Shown: in pieces, positions 15,221 to 28,683 of the stretch
Numbering within the stretch: the first letter of the stretch is position 1
How the letters are laid out: every line of letters begins with the position of its first letter
Assembly (NCBI RefSeq): GCF_009905375.1
Contig: NC_133652.1
Location: 22,745,339-22,809,338 of the forward strand
Reading direction: 5' to 3'
Source of the DNA: Apium graveolens
Taxonomy: Eukaryota > Streptophyta > Magnoliopsida > Apiales > Apiaceae
DNA length: 64,000 bases
Position numbers and translations under genes: made by a program
The notes under the pieces: model-generated
Seen by the model: the letters and a program-made list of their open reading frames with translations, nothing else
The model's database searches: none
What the model was told of the DNA's origin: nothing

Positions 15221-15922
15221 TCTATACTATATTATAATAGACGAAACATTAAAAGTTTGGTAGTTGGTCGGTCGGTACTTGCTGAAATTATCTAATTACC
15301 CTTACTTAATTATTCATGTAATTTTTACTTAATTGCCCCTAATTTATTATATTTTGAACCTATTTATTTTAAAACTATTTAAATTCTAATTAATATATAA
15401 ATCAATTATCTTTTCCAACTAAAATATATATATATATATATATATATATTTATTTATTTATCTTTTTAACTAAAAAACCTCCTTTTCTACTGATTTATCA
15501 TGTCAACATGTCGAGGTAACACACAGAAAAGCCACATAGACTTGTGATAGAGATATGCTACCCTTCAAATAATAATACGAAAATTTATTAGTTGCTCAAG
15601 ATATAAACTCGATTTCTTATTCTACGAAACCAATCACACGAAGCTAAAAGTAAAAAAGGTTGATGACGAGTTACCCTATCTGGATCAATAAGTCTAGAAC
15701 TATTTAACATAAAAAGTTTGCATTTTTAATGAATTAAGCTCAAATTTGGTCAATATCAAAATCGCTAAAATTAATTCACTGATCAATACAACGAACCTAG
15801 CATACTATAATAAAAAATATATTCGGCTATATTTATTGATACATACTTCTTTTTAAAAAAAATATAATTAACAAAATAATAATTATTTAATATAACTGTG
15901 CATCGCACGGGTTTCAGACTAG
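15221..15922 (+). mobile_element. Inner non-autonomous Helitron (702 bp)
   Basis: It starts TCTATACTATATTATAATAG and ends GTGCATCGCACGGGTTTCAGACTAG, with a 3' hairpin (GTGC-ATC-GCAC), between A (15220) and T (15923). The partner duplication unit reads straight through this point at 16251/16252, giving a direct empty-site control. It contains a TA microsatellite at about 15425-15449 and no coding region. Confidence 0.88.
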
Positions 15923-16571
15923 TATTTATTAAATCAAGGATAAATTAAAAAAACAATAGCAAATCATCCATATACACGTATATTCAAAACTCCCACTTTC
16001 GTATATGCCCTACACCCGCCATATAGATTGCAGAAGAAGAAAAGACTTTTTAAAATTATGTCAACACCTTCTAAAAAAAAGTTTAAACAAATATTATTTA
16101 ATCAAAATAAATAAATCATGTATCTCATATAACTACAAACTCTATGAATTATAAATCAGCTTGATATCTAAAAGCACTCAACTTCTTTCTTAGTAGGAAA
16201 TCAAACTCTTCCAAAATTAATTTTATTAATTTAAATTATAATATAATAAAATATTTATTAAATTAAGGAAAAATCAAAAAACAATAGCAAATCATCCATA
16301 TACACTTATTTTCAAAACTCCCACTTTCGTATATGCCTTACACCCGCCATATAGATTGCAGAAGAAGAAAAGACTTTTTTAAAATTTTAACTATTGAAAT
16401 TTTGAATTCTTCAATAATATATAATACATAAAAAATAATATGTAAATATTTTAATTTTATTAATTTCAATAATATATAACCATTAATTTTATAATTTAGT
16501 TTTACGAAATAACAAAATAATAAAATTACAAATATTATAATCAGTCCGTGCATCGCACGGGTTATAGGCTA

Positions 16572-16572
<1 letters not shown>

Positions 16573-16619
<47 letters not shown>
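16573..16619. repeat. (TA)n microsatellite
   Basis: About 23 TA units directly after the outer Helitron end. Confidence 0.95.
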
Positions 16620-16622
<3 letters not shown>

Positions 16623-19600
16623 TTTCTTCCATAGAGGGTCATGTTATATGGAGGTTCATAGAGAACCCTCTTGATTAATCTCAGCCACATGATCGTACGA
16701 TCATTATATGTCTATTACTTAAAATCATTGTGCGTATAGCAATATAAACGCACTCAACTCCCCGAAGCTCACCACTGTTGTATCTCTTCTCTCTGCGATT
16801 CGAACAAAACTTATCTCTTCTCGACAATCTCTCTCATTGTATCTCTTTCAATCTCAGCGATTTTAATGAATAGTATGTCCTCTTCTTCGAATCAAAATCA
16901 AATTTGTCATTCTATCGTTTATAGTCTTAATCAGGTTTCTCTCTTTATCATTCATTTTTATTCAATGATTCTACTGCTAAATTCATTAAATTAAGATTTG
17001 AAAATGAACTTATATGCATTATGGTAAAAAAATAAGATCATATTTCATTTTTTGGAGGTTAATTATGGTTAAAAATTAATATTGCCTGATGGTTTTACTA
17101 ACAATTAAGACCAATTTTTTGTGTTCTACGGTGGAATCCTATAAATTGTATAGATACATGTACTAGTTATAAATTTCAAAGATGCGTGTTTTTTGTTTTC
17201 TATAATATAATCAAAATTTATGTAATAATTTGTTTTATGTTTAGTAGATTTAATTCTTATTTATCAATATTTTGTATTCTACCATAGTTACAAGTTAAAG
17301 TTATATAGCGCATATTGAAATTTAGTCATTCTATGATATAATTTAGTCGATTGTGTTAGGATTAGAGTGCGTCTGGGCTTATAGTGTTTCTTCAATTTTA
17401 TTCTATATCTTTTAATATTGTGGTATTATTCCAAAGTAGAATTTTATATTTCATGTTATGGTTCTATTAGAGGTTATTTTACAACAAAAATTGTTGCATA
17501 AATATGGATTAAAATATTTTTAGCTGTTCCTTTTTTATCAATTTTCTATAATATTGTGTTATTATTCTTAAAATTGAATCGACTTTTGATATTGTTAGAA
17601 ATTATAGTAATATTGTTAGGTTTCTATATGTATAGTTTGCATATTTTTAAAGTTTTTGTTCAACTGTACATGGATTAGAGGATCTCTAGTGCTTCATTTT
17701 TATTTCATTTTTTCAAATGTTGTGTAAATATTCTAAATTGGAATCAATATCTTTATATTTTATGTTATGATATTGTTAGGATCCTATATGTGTGGTTTGT
17801 ATTTATTAGGATTCATGTGGTTGTCATAGTGTAACCAACCAGTGGTTCATTCTGATAATTTTGGTTGTTTCATATATTATGCAGTCTTGATCATTTTGGA
17901 AAGTAATGCAAACTTTTAGTAAGGAAGTTAATACTTAATAGCACTAGAAGTGCTAGAACAACAGTAGAAAATAAGAAATTTACAAGTCTTCTGATTTGTG
18001 TTTCTAATATATGTTGAGTAGTGATCTACTTCGTTTTGTTCTGTAAAAATGAATCTTTTATGTAGTTTTTATAATGTAAAACTGAACCAAATACAGCTCA
18101 GGCCCTTCAAGGAATCTTTACTCATCTCAATAGTGAAGTTATGGAGTAGCATACATGTACTAGAATATGGCCACATATTAAAATAAAGTTATTTACAATG
18201 TCACTAGATTTAATCATATAATTTTTGGAAGATTTAAATCAAATTAGCAGAAGATTAATTTCAAATGCATCCAGCTTTGGTTGACTATAGACAATTATCT
18301 TTACGTAACCCATTATAGCATGCACATCATTATGTGATTATCTAAATAGAAATACATGTAGATCATTCTCATCATCTGACATAGTTGATCTTGTTCCTTC
18401 ACCTAATATCACTTCCTAAAAAAATTATAGAGTACGGGAATCACTAACATCAAGGTGCTAAAGTGAAGAATTAAGATTTGAAAATGCTCTAAAATATGCA
18501 AACTCGTTAAATCCCTATATAACTACTAATGACAATGAAGGCTAGGATATTAACATTTATCTTTAAAATGATAATTAAGGCAATGATCCTTTAGAGTGCA
18601 TCATTATATTTAGTCGATATGAATTTCTTATGTAGTTTTAAAAATATATCACCATGTTCACAAGTAATAGCCTCGGATTCTATTACAAGTAGCTGCATTT
18701 TATTTTAAATTCTCTGTAGAATTATAAACTTACTTATCATGAGGAAAATATTGGTGTTGTGAAGTTTGGATGAACTTTTCTAATAGGAACATATATTTAT
18801 TACTGTTATGAGATAGAAAGATCAGCAAGTAGATGTGATCAAAATAAATTATCAGTAAAAATATTGCATTATGCACTGGATTAATTTGTTTTATCCGACA
18901 TAGCTACTAATTTATTTTATTTTGATTTTTATAGAATGTTAGCCTCTACCAGGAGCATGAAGGAAGATTGAAGTCTGTAAGAATACATGAAGAGTGGAGT
19001 TATAAAGCAGGATTTTGAGCAGGATTACATATTAGCATTGACATTGGTAGTTTTTTTATATATTTTTTTGAATGTAAACTAATCAAGCAACTCGTAATTT
19101 AGAATTCTGAATTACTTAAATTGGTGACTATAAACTAGCTTTAGGTAATCTAATTTTTTGAATATATTAATACTATTTTAGTATATTTCATTAAATTTTA
19201 ATTTCGGTATTTAACTTTTATTATGGGTAATAATCAAAATTTTAATTTCGGTTCTATTTTTGGCAAGCTTCTTTCCAATATTTCAGTTTCTGTTAACCGA
19301 ATAAAAATTTGATACGATTTTTACGAATGCACAACCTTAGCTTCTAGTACTTAATTTGGATTAGGTATTTCAAAGTAGTGTTACGATTCTAAAGTATAAT
19401 AAATTCTTTTATATTATATGTTATGATTCTGTTAAGTTATGATATGTGTACTTTGGTTTGGAAGTTGTTCTGTGCATCTAGTAAGATTCGTTTTTATTCT
19501 TCTTCTTTTTTTATGAATATTGCGTTATGAGTCTAAAATTGAATCTAAATTGTACATTACATGTTCCTGTCATCAGATGTTCTATTACATTGGACTGGTT

Positions 19601-22330
19601 TTATAGTTGACCTTGCATTTTAATCTCTCAGTAATTTATTATTTGTAGAGGTACATATCTCAAAGTTCAAATGTGACTGGTATCAACTTCTGCCCATTAT
19701 GCGATTATTAATCTTGTTGCAATAAATATTTTTCCAAAATGATTTTGATATGCAAAATCTTTACGTATTTGATGTGAAGCTAGTAAATTTATAAAAGTGA
19801 CGTGGTTGATGTCGTATAAGGTAGACAATAACCTTATATAAAACAATCATGCTTTTCTTGGGAACAAAGGTCATTGTGCTAGTTTTTTCTTATTTATAGT
19901 TGCTCGATCCTTGAAAGGTTGAAGTTTCGTCGTGCTAGTTCATTGGATAGTTGCTGACATCTAATTAGATGATAAAGTACATGATTGATCAAATTGGAAA
20001 AAAATTATATAAAATGGACAAAGAACAAAGATAATATCTGCTAAAGAAACAAATAAACAAATAGAATGATTCATATACCATTAGAATTAATATATTCAAA
20101 TATCATAACAAGTCAAGGGTCTCAAATCTCAAACCTTTGTTAACAATTAGTCTACGGACTATAACTATGTGTTATTCTTATCACAGACAAACTATAACTA
20201 CTTTTTGGTCTTACTAGAAACATACAAACATCTTACTGATACATATGCTCCATAACAAAAGTAATGATCTTTGTCTTTTGGTTACACAGAAGTTCATCCA
20301 CGTTTTTATCCTCCATATCTATTACAAAAGAGTCGGACTTTGGTTGTGCAAACCTTAATTTCCCATCTCATACATATGGCCACTGACATCGTTCTGTCTC
20401 CAATAAAAATGGCAGCCCATTTGGTGCTAGTTGTAACTAAAATTGAAGGCGTTGTCTTACAATATCGTTTCGTTAATCACTAATGAAGCCCAATGTCACA
20501 ATTTATCAAATAACAAGCTGGAAATTCTTCTTCGTCACAAATACCACCCATTAATTTGATATTTGATATATTCTTGAGATAGCGTTCAAAGCACAATTGA
20601 TGAGCTATACACATCCTGATTTAGTTTAAGAAGGTACTTATTTACATAAACCCCTGTATAAACAAATTTTACTATAATAATATATTAGCTACAAAAGATA
20701 ATTAACTATAAAATTCACAAATTATTCCACTTCATCGATGAATAATGCAATCAAGTCATACATTCTTCTAGGTGGAACAAGAACATTAATTAAGACTTCT
20801 AACGAGAAAGAGAGTTTGAAAAAAATAAGATTTCACATAAAATAATGATTGACAATAAAGCTGCTTATTGACTTCATTCCTTAACTCTAGCAAATTGAAT
20901 AATTCTATGCATCTCTCGGATATTGTTAGGAGCACTTAGTCCTATGCTATGTAGCTCTCCCTAGAACAAGAAATCAATTACAAAAACTAAGAAACTTGAT
21001 CATACTTGATAACTCTCACTTAGGTGCCACTTGAATCAGACCCTCCAAAATGAGAGAGCTTTGCTTATTTGTAGACCCCGCCTCCTCCATGGAAAAGATC
21101 TAGATCCCTACACTACCTTGATGCTCAAAATAAATACTAATCAGATAAAATATTCACTTCAAAGGTTGTAAGACTTCTAAAACTTACCAGTTTGGAAATC
21201 ATATGCAAACAACCACACTTGTGTCTTTCGGCTCGGATAGGACAAATTCTTTCATAAGCTTCACTGAGACTTTTTCCATATCTTTAGAGAGTATTTGTAT
21301 TAGTCTAAATTTCCTAATGAGAAAAACAGTTTACTGTGTACCATTTGGTCGTAAACCAATTTAGTTTGGTTTGTAGAGTTCAAATCCTCTTTAGTTAAGT
21401 TAATGTGCCAGAAAGAAAAACATTCCAGTACAATATTATCTGTATTATGTTTAGGTGCCGCCTGCATGCACAAAAGAAGAGTAAGATTTTGAGGAAAAAT
21501 AAAAAACAACATGCTTATCAAGAGCTTGAATTAGCTTATGAACATATAATTGAAATGAAGTTAATTACTAATGAAGGGGAATGTACTTATTTACTTACGA
21601 GACGAGGGAACTAATTAAGAGGAATCCTATCCTAGTATCAGCTTGTGAAGACAGTATACTTATGGTAGTTGCACTTTATTCCACCAACACACATAGTTCT
21701 TCAAAGTACTTTCTGCAATAAGCTCCAATAAATTATTCTGACTTAAAAAAGGAAAAAGATAATTATTATTGCAAATAATACAAAACAAAGAAAAGAAAAG
21801 ACAATCCTTTTTAGTGCATCTATGACAGGGATGTTAATATGACCAAACTGATTTATAAAAGATAATGCATCCATTATATATTTTCCAGTATACTAATTCT
21901 TAATACACAATCATCTAAAATGAAGGGAAATTATTCAAAGTTCAAACAACAAAGCAACTATCATTATCGACATCATTACATAATCAATGTTACAATTTAA
22001 ACCATTAGTCCCTAAATGAAAAAATCTGCACAGATAAAGAGCTACATGTTGCTACAGAAAAAGAAACTATCTCGATATCATGTTAAAGGAACCTGTCAGG
22101 ACCAAAGGAGCAAGAGTATTCTGCATTGATAACCGAACTAAGTGTAAGTTATATGCTTTAAACACAAAGCACCTTATTAATAAAACTGATGTCAGTTAAA
22201 AAATCACGGTCTTTGTAATAATATGAGTTGCTTAAAATTAAAACTGAAACAGAAAAATTAAATGACTTGGTGTACTTCTATGTGAAACCTCAAATTCAGC
22301 AAAACAATATGAATGACAAAAGAAAGAGAT
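16620..22330. other. Long AT-rich stretch, no gene recognised
   Basis: No domain is recognisable on either strand. CT-rich leader-like sequence at 16770-16860 is followed by a short frame MNSMSSSSNQNQICHSIVYS from 16866 that runs into a possible donor, and a possible acceptor-exon at about 18934-19010 reads NVSLYQEHEGRLKSV. The pair could be a gene relic but I cannot support a function. On the minus strand near 20290-20450 a 40-codon frame contains WAAIFIGDRTMSVAICMRWE, family unknown. The segment seems to continue beyond the two Sirevirus insertions (34610-36052, 48540-48950). Confidence 0.4.
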
Positions 22331-22340
22331 GGGGAAGGCT

Positions 22341-22398
22341 CTAAGGCCGTGTTTGTTTCTTCTCAATGATAACTTGTAACTTCTTACGCCATCGTCCA
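22341..22398 (-). pseudogene. LRR receptor kinase pseudogene, distal piece (after the membrane segment)
   Basis: Read on the minus strand it continues the LRR receptor frame from 34610 across element B, once one copy of the target duplication is ignored: GRWRKK, then a stop TAG at 22343-22341. The receptor family has an R-W-R-K-R type juxtamembrane motif here. No kinase domain follows, so the receptor was already truncated when the element landed. Confidence 0.75.
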
Positions 22399-23714
22399 TG
22401 TTAGGTCCCAATTTGTTTGTAGAAGGGGGGGTTGAATGCAAACAATACCGTTTAATCGAATAAAATGCGGAATAAAAATGTGAAACAAAATTCAAGTTAA
22501 ATAAAACTTTTATTAAACTTGAAAGGTGTTACAACTACGGTATCGGTTACAAGGGATTAATCTCAAATCAATTATTACAAATCTAGAATAAATTCGACAT
22601 GAACTTTTTCTGTTTTTGCAATTAAAAGATCAAATGCTAAATGCGATTTGATATTAAGTTCTAGGGATTTTAATCCGCTAGATTGATACACAAGAACAAG
22701 ATAAATAATTCTAGTGGATTGGATTTAACTTTTCAATCTAGAATTTTGATCTTGAATAAAGCAGATGAAAAATAAAATGTTGTGCCTTTGTTTTCTGCTG
22801 TGTTCTTGACTTGTGTTTCTAGTTGAATTATTGCATGAATGTCTTCTGCTGTGTTTTTGTTGTTTAAGTAAACAGAACAATCCAGTTTACTCAGCAAGAC
22901 TTTCGGCAAGACAATCAAATGAACTGGTATGACAATCCATTTGAACTGGTAGGACTTTCGGTGAGACTATCCTCTTGAACTAGCAAGACAATCCCAATAG
23001 CTAGCAAGACAATCAGAATGAACTAGCAAGACTTTCGGTATGACTATCAATTGTCATACCGATTGTCATAGTAGTTCAAATCACATTGTCTTACTGAATT
23101 ATTAATAGATTTTAATCTAATAATAATTCTGAAAATCCTTAATATTAATTCTGAATTAATTAATCAATTAATCAATTAACTCAATTAATCAATAAACTAA
23201 TCTTTGCAGATATAATTTATTTTCTTAATTAATTTATTTGACTTAATTAATTAATGGAGAATTAATACTAATCTTGAGCAGCAACCATTCTTCTGAAAAT
23301 CTTCTGAAAATTACTGTCAATTATGAATCAATTCCACCACTCCAATGTTGACACTCGATGTACTGTCTGGTTCATGAGTGACTAACTTCCGTGACGTTTC
23401 TTCAAGCCTTGACCTTGATACTCTTGATTTTCTTCAGATTAAATCCTTGTAATTAATTGATACCCTGACGAGATCTCTGTCACTTGATTAAATCCACAAT
23501 CTTGATTTATATCACTGAGGCTTGATCAATTTCTTGAGCTTCTTCCAGTGAATTAAGTCTTCAAGTCTGTAGATGAATAATGTTTCTTAACCCTTTGACA
23601 GATGTTACTTTGTGAGATCTCTCTGACGATAGATCCACTATTTACTTATTACATTCTTATTTGAGTTGAGTTATATCCTCGAATATACAAATAAGCTATG
23701 CCATATGCCTTTCA
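22399..23714 (-). repeat. 3' LTR of Sirevirus-like element B
   Basis: It matches 33301-34609 at about 98-99%. A cluster of inverted motifs of the type GGTATGACAATC / GATTGTCATACC and GGCAAGACAATC lies at about 22886-23080. The polypurine tract AGGGGGAGAT (minus strand) abuts it at about 23715-23724. Confidence 0.93.
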
Positions 23715-23724
23715 ATCTCCCCCT
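23715..23724 (-). other. Polypurine tract of element B
   Basis: AGGGGGAGAT on the minus strand, directly before the 3' LTR; it primes plus-strand DNA synthesis. Confidence 0.85.
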
Positions 23725-23976
23725 ATTTGCTTGTTAGACAATAACAACAAATACCTAGAGGATAACTCAACTAACAAATAAGAAAAAGATATAAACAGTA
23801 ATGCAAAGTAAATAGCAGAAAAGTTCTGGATTATATTTAACATTTTCCAGATTCCAAAAGAAATTTACAAGTGAATACAAGATAGATGTTCCTCTAGCCT
23901 GAACATATAACTACATTAGACTATCTTGATTCATAAAGCTCTAATCATATTACATTGAGTTTTGAGCTAATTGACT

Positions 23977-26900
23977 TCAGTTGTCTTCTCTTCTGACTTC
24001 ACCTTCTTCTAAATCTTGAAGCAACTCTTTGTCAAAGACACGATCCTTTTCTGAAGTGAAGCTTGCTGGTCTGACTGGTTGAACTCCAACTGACTTCAGC
24101 TTATTCTTGATCTGATTGTACCTTTTAATATTCTTTTCACAATAAGCTTGAATCAAATCAGCAGCTTGAGTCTTCAACATGGATGAGTATCCAGCAGTTC
24201 TTAAATGATGTTCCATCCAGACCAGATGCTTAGCTGAGTAGTCTTTAAGAGATTGTACATCTAGCTGACAGATTTGAAGACAATCAGACTTAAAGAATCT
24301 CACCTGATGAGGATTGTTGACTACTTGAGGACTAGCCCTGCTGGCAAACTCTTTAAGCCTTTCTCAAAGAACTTCATTCAATTCTGAGCTTCTTTTTACC
24401 TTGTTGAGAAGAACCCAAATCTCTGACAAAGAACGATTCTCAAACAGATGAAGTGACATCTTGAAAGATCCTTCACTCTGACAATATACAAAAATGCTCA
24501 TCTCATTTAAGGATCTATCAAAAGCAGCTGTGATCCTTGAGACTTCAGTCTTGATAGCATTCATGTACATGTCATTGTTAGGATTTGAGATTTCCAGCTT
24601 GTCAAGAAGATGTAGGAACTGTCTATCATTGTTAGTGCTCAGCTGAGGCATATCAAGTACTCTCCTAGCTTCATCCCATTTTTCACCAATCTTCAGTCTG
24701 ACATCTCTTCTCCTTTCTTGAGCCTTAATGTCATGAAGACGTTGCTTTTGAAGAGTTTCTGTTCTTTGTATGTCTTTCCTCATGTCAATGATCTGGGAGA
24801 CCTTTTTGAGTTCAGCTTCTTTTCTTTTCATCTCTGACTGCTGCTGCTGAAACTCTTTCTCAAAGATAGGATCCACTGTAGCTTCCTCTTCCCATTCTCC
24901 AAAATCACTTTCCTCTTCAGCTTCAAATAAACCATCTTTATCTTCCAAGACTGGTTCAGTGGGAATGTCAAAAATATCAAAGTCATCATGTTCTCCACTG
25001 TAATAGACATCATCAGCCTTTCCTTTGTCCCCAGCAGAGGTATCTTTTTCTTTCCCCTTTCCACTACTCCCTTTCTTCTCCCCCTTAGTTGAGGGATCCT
25101 CTACTGACTTTCCCTTAGATCCTCCATGACCTCCATCACCTCCCGAGCCTGAGCCTCCACCAGACGGCCCTTCAAAGTAAGTCCTTTGTTCTTCATTGGG
25201 ACAGTGAGAATTTTTGATCATGTAGTACAGGTGCTTCATCCCTTCATTCAGATGTTCCATACCTGTCTCTATCTTCAGAAATCTAGAGGAATCCAGTGAA
25301 TGATTCATTTCAACCAAATCTTCAAGAGAAGTCATCCTTGTATGTAGAGAGCAGAAGTCAGAAATGTCATCAGCTGATAAAGTTGGAGTTTCCTGAATGG
25401 AATTGAGCTTTGGTGTGACAGTGTTCTTAAGATCTGAGATATCATTCCTTATGAGTGCCAGCTGATTGTTGACAGAGGTGGAAGAAGAAGACCGTTCAAC
25501 CACTTGTGTTTTGAATGCTTGAGCTTCAGCTTGGCATTTAGCAAGTTCTTCTTTTAGAGCAGCAATTTGAGCTAACAGGTTTACAGTATCAGTGTCTGTG
25601 TGTGCTCTCACCTGAATTTCACTCGTGTTTGGTTCACTCACCTCACGTGCTTGTGTTTCTCTCAATATAATTGCTCGTGAGGAGTCTTCTTGTTGCTGTT
25701 CTTCTGTACCTGCAGTTAAAATCACCCTAGCCTCTTCAAGAGAGGTCAGTGGTGGTGCAATGGGAATTCGCGAGTCCCGATCCTCAGTCAAACCTATCAT
25801 TTCATGTGAAATAGATGTCTGAATTGCTTCAGGGATAGATTGACCGAGTTGCCCTCCACTTTCTCCAGATAAATCTGCGAGTGGAGAATCCCGTGAGGGA
25901 GCCAGAGGTGTTTGATCTGGGAGGGGAGAAAATGACTCTATTAAGGGTGGCTGAGAGTCAGATTTTCCCTCAGAAGCATGTGACTGCTCTTCTGCCGTAA
26001 CTATGGCAGGCACTGTAACAGACTCTATGTGCACTCCTCGCTCTGTGTCCTGAGTATCATCTGTGGGTATGTATGGTTCCATTGTGAGTAATGGAATTGT
26101 TCTTGACTCAGTACAAGATGCCATGGCCCTATGGTGAATTTCAATAGATTCATCCTGTTGAGAGAATGTCTCTAGTAACTGTTCATTGGCCATTTCAAAG
26201 TCCATGTCCTGTTGGGAGGACAAAGATGGGCTTTCAGATGCCTCAGTATAAGTTCTTCTTTTTTTTGGAGGAGGCAGAGCTGAGGGTTCACTCACATTTA
26301 ACAATGCACTACTTCCTATTAACCTTCTGGCTAACATTTTAGACAGTGGGGGAGTTTGAGATAGAATGTGACTCTGTGTTTGGCTCTATGACCTGGGATT
26401 GAAGCTGTGGTTCTACAACTTCATGGTCAGCCCTATCAACCACTGGGGGTCTTTCAACAGAAGTAGGAATGGAGTGAGAGTGAGGAATTACTACCTGTAA
26501 AGGAAGAGCATCTGATGTTGGAGGAGCCTGGGTGGCTTGAACCACTGGAGGTTGAAGTTGCTGTTCATGACCGGGAAGATTGAAAATAGGTAAAGGAATA
26601 TAAGTGGCCATGAAAGCAGATACAAGTACTGGAACTTGCATGAATTTAAAGGTTGTGTCTTGGCGGGTGTAAATCTTTTTGCTTACTGGAGGGGGTTCGG
26701 TTACTGCAGAGTTAGCAAAAAGGGCTTTGTGTTCAGGTGTGAGAAGATGATCTGCTATAAGCATGAGAAAACGAGCATAGTAACATGATACCCTACGATT
26801 TGTAGAATGATCACGTAAAGCAGTAATGAGACGTCTCAAGAGAATGGGAAAAAGTAGTTTGCCAAAATTGATCCTTTGATTGAAAACAACCGCAAGACCA

Positions 26901-27385
26901 ATATACTTCAGAGTGGAAGTGATGTTGTGAAAGTTGGATTTAGTGCAGTTGGCAAACACTTTAGAAAGTGTATCGAAGAAAATATCCCATTCAGACACCA
27001 AATTGGATTTTGAAAGTTTGGTTAAATTGATCACCCCCTGATAGTGAATAGCATGGAAAAAGTTTGTGATATCATTTTCAGAGGGTAAATTACAGAAATT
27101 GTCCAATGGAAAATTTAATGCCTGATTGATGACTGATTCATCAACTACATACTGTGTGTTTGCCACGGTGAATGAAAAAGATTTTGAATCATCGGCCACA
27201 GTAGAGGTTGTGCAAATCAGTCTTAGCAGACCGACATTTAAAATCATATTTGATTTAATAGCAGAGCTAACAATCGAATGGTCATTTAAAAATCTAATCC
27301 ACGGCTTAAATTTTTCTACATCACATTTTTCTGGATTAAAATAACCAACCTGATTATGCGTGACAATTTGGAAATTGAGAGCCAT
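23977..27385 (-). pseudogene. Env-like extra ORF (ORF3) of element B, broken
   Basis: The ORF begins at ATG 27385 and lies after pol in the same direction, the position of the so-called env-like gene of Sireviruses; its function is not established. The N-terminal part (27385-26339) contains YYARFLMLIADHLL, which has a counterpart in element C. The central part (from 26337) is rich in Ser, Glu and Gln, with a Gly/Ser-rich stretch (GGGSGSGGDGGHGG), acidic blocks and Lys/Glu/Gln-rich, coiled-coil-like helices. I see no clear signal peptide or membrane segment. A frame change occurs at about 26340 and an in-frame TGA at 24366-24364; the last 108 codons (to 23977) continue in frame after that stop. 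Confidence 0.75.
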
Positions 27386-27875
27386 TTAAAATAATAATAA
27401 GACACACACTTTCAGAATTTTAAGAATACTATTAAGAAAATTCGAATTAATTAAGTTAATTTAATAATTCAAATCAAATTAATTATAATCGAAAAATTTA
27501 GACAGAAATGTATCTCGTTAAAATTCTTAACTCACAAACGCAGATTTGACAAGCCAAAAGACACAAATCAGAAATTAAAAATAAAATAAAATAAAATACC
27601 CAAAATCAACAAACAGAAACTGATTTTTTTTTATTTTTTTTTATTTTTTTTAACAAAAATCCAACAACACTTGTGTATGTATATACTTGTATGTATATAT
27701 CACAGGAGTGATGATTTTTGTATGCTGAGTAAAAACTCAAGCAAGGAAGATCAAATGGCGAATTGGGAGTAGCTGTTCGAAGAGAGAGAGAGAGAGAAAG
27801 AAGGAGAATGTTGAAATTTTGAAAGAAAATGAACTGATGAAGATTAAAACAACCACAAAAATGATTAAGTAGTAT

Positions 27876-28305
27876 AACTGGTATGACAATCCGGGATTGT
27901 CATACCGATTGTCATACCAGCTTAAAAACAGAAAAAGAAAAAAATAAAAGCAATAAAAGTAATAAACACTAAATAAATATAACTGGTATGACAATCTGAT
28001 AGTCATACCGATTGTCATACCAGTATAAAATAAAAGAAAATATATATATAATGTTTATAACTGGCAAGACAATTGATAGTCATACTGATTGTCTTGCCAG
28101 TATAAAACTATACTGAAAAACACTGAAATGACAATTATATACTGAAATGACTTTCAGCAAGACAATTTCAATTGTCTTGCCGATTGTCATTCTGGAAATA
28201 AAACGTTTACAAACAGAATTAATATGTATATATGTGAATATATATAAGTACTGAAATGATTTTCAGCAAGACAATTTTAATTGTCTTGCCGATTGTCATT
28301 TCAGT
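27876..28305 (-). repeat. Five hairpin-forming motif units in the pol/ORF3 spacer of element B
   Basis: Units at about 27876-27920, 27981-28025, 28058-28105, 28120-28196 and 28250-28305. Each has an arm GGTATGACAAT or GGCAAGACAAT (or a derivative) facing its complement ATTGTCATACC or ATTGTCTTGCC, usually followed by a second copy of the complement. The rest of the spacer (27386-28683) holds only AT-rich sequence. The same motifs recur in both LTRs. Confidence 0.85.
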
Positions 28306-28683
28306 AGAAAGACAATCAAATATGTACAGAAAATATGGAAACCTGAAATAAAGTCTTATATAAATAGTAGAAATTCAGAAAATATTTACAAAATTAAAAT
28401 AATTAAAATATTTCAGAGATAATAATATTTTCAGTCCAAAAATAGATTTCTTTTGAATTTTAACAAATTAAATTCATAGAAAAATATTTTTAGAGAAAAT
28501 AAAATATTCTGAGACATTAAAATTAACAATTTGAGTAAATAAATAAGATAAGATAATAAAAAATTCCATAGAAATAAGCAAGACATGTGATAAAATGATA
28601 AAATAAATTTGCAAATGAATTTTTCATTTATGAAAAATTCATTTGTAAATTCATTCAAGAACAGATCTCAGATATTAACTAAA

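Larger units (their letters stand above)
14270..16391 (+). repeat. Tandem duplication (two units of about 330 bp) inside the outer Helitron
   Basis: Unit 1 (14270-16057) and unit 2 (16058-16391) both start ATGT[T/C]AACACCTTC and end near CAGAAGAAGAAAAGACTTTTT. Without the MITE (with one target copy) and the inner Helitron, unit 1 is about 328 bp against 334 bp for unit 2. Unit 2 keeps the uninterrupted target sites of both insertions at 16165-16174 and 16251/16252. Confidence 0.88.
14203..16572 (+). mobile_element. Outer non-autonomous Helitron, holding nested insertions
   Basis: It begins TCTATACTATTATAATCC after an A and ends with the hairpin CCGTGCATCGCACGG followed by GTTATAGGCTAG and a T. 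TC...CTAG ends, a GC-rich hairpin shortly before the end and insertion between A and T are Helitron hallmarks. Its termini match the inner Helitron at 15221-15922. It holds a 330-bp tandem duplication, a Mutator-type MITE and the inner Helitron. No Rep/helicase gene is present, so it needs a helper in trans. Confidence 0.8.

Noticed and set aside
21378..21395. GAGTTCAAATCCTC, which looks like a tRNA T-loop box
   Set aside because: The flanking sequence does not form an acceptor stem or D and anticodon arms; no tRNA gene can be drawn on either strand.
23977..27385. Calling ORF3 of element B a true viral envelope gene
   Set aside because: No signal peptide, membrane helix or fusion motif is visible; only its position matches env-like genes.
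27876..28305. Regularly spaced repeats resembling a CRISPR array
   Set aside because: Units are inverted hairpin motifs of uneven spacing with diverged arms, in a eukaryotic retroelement spacer, with no cas genes.
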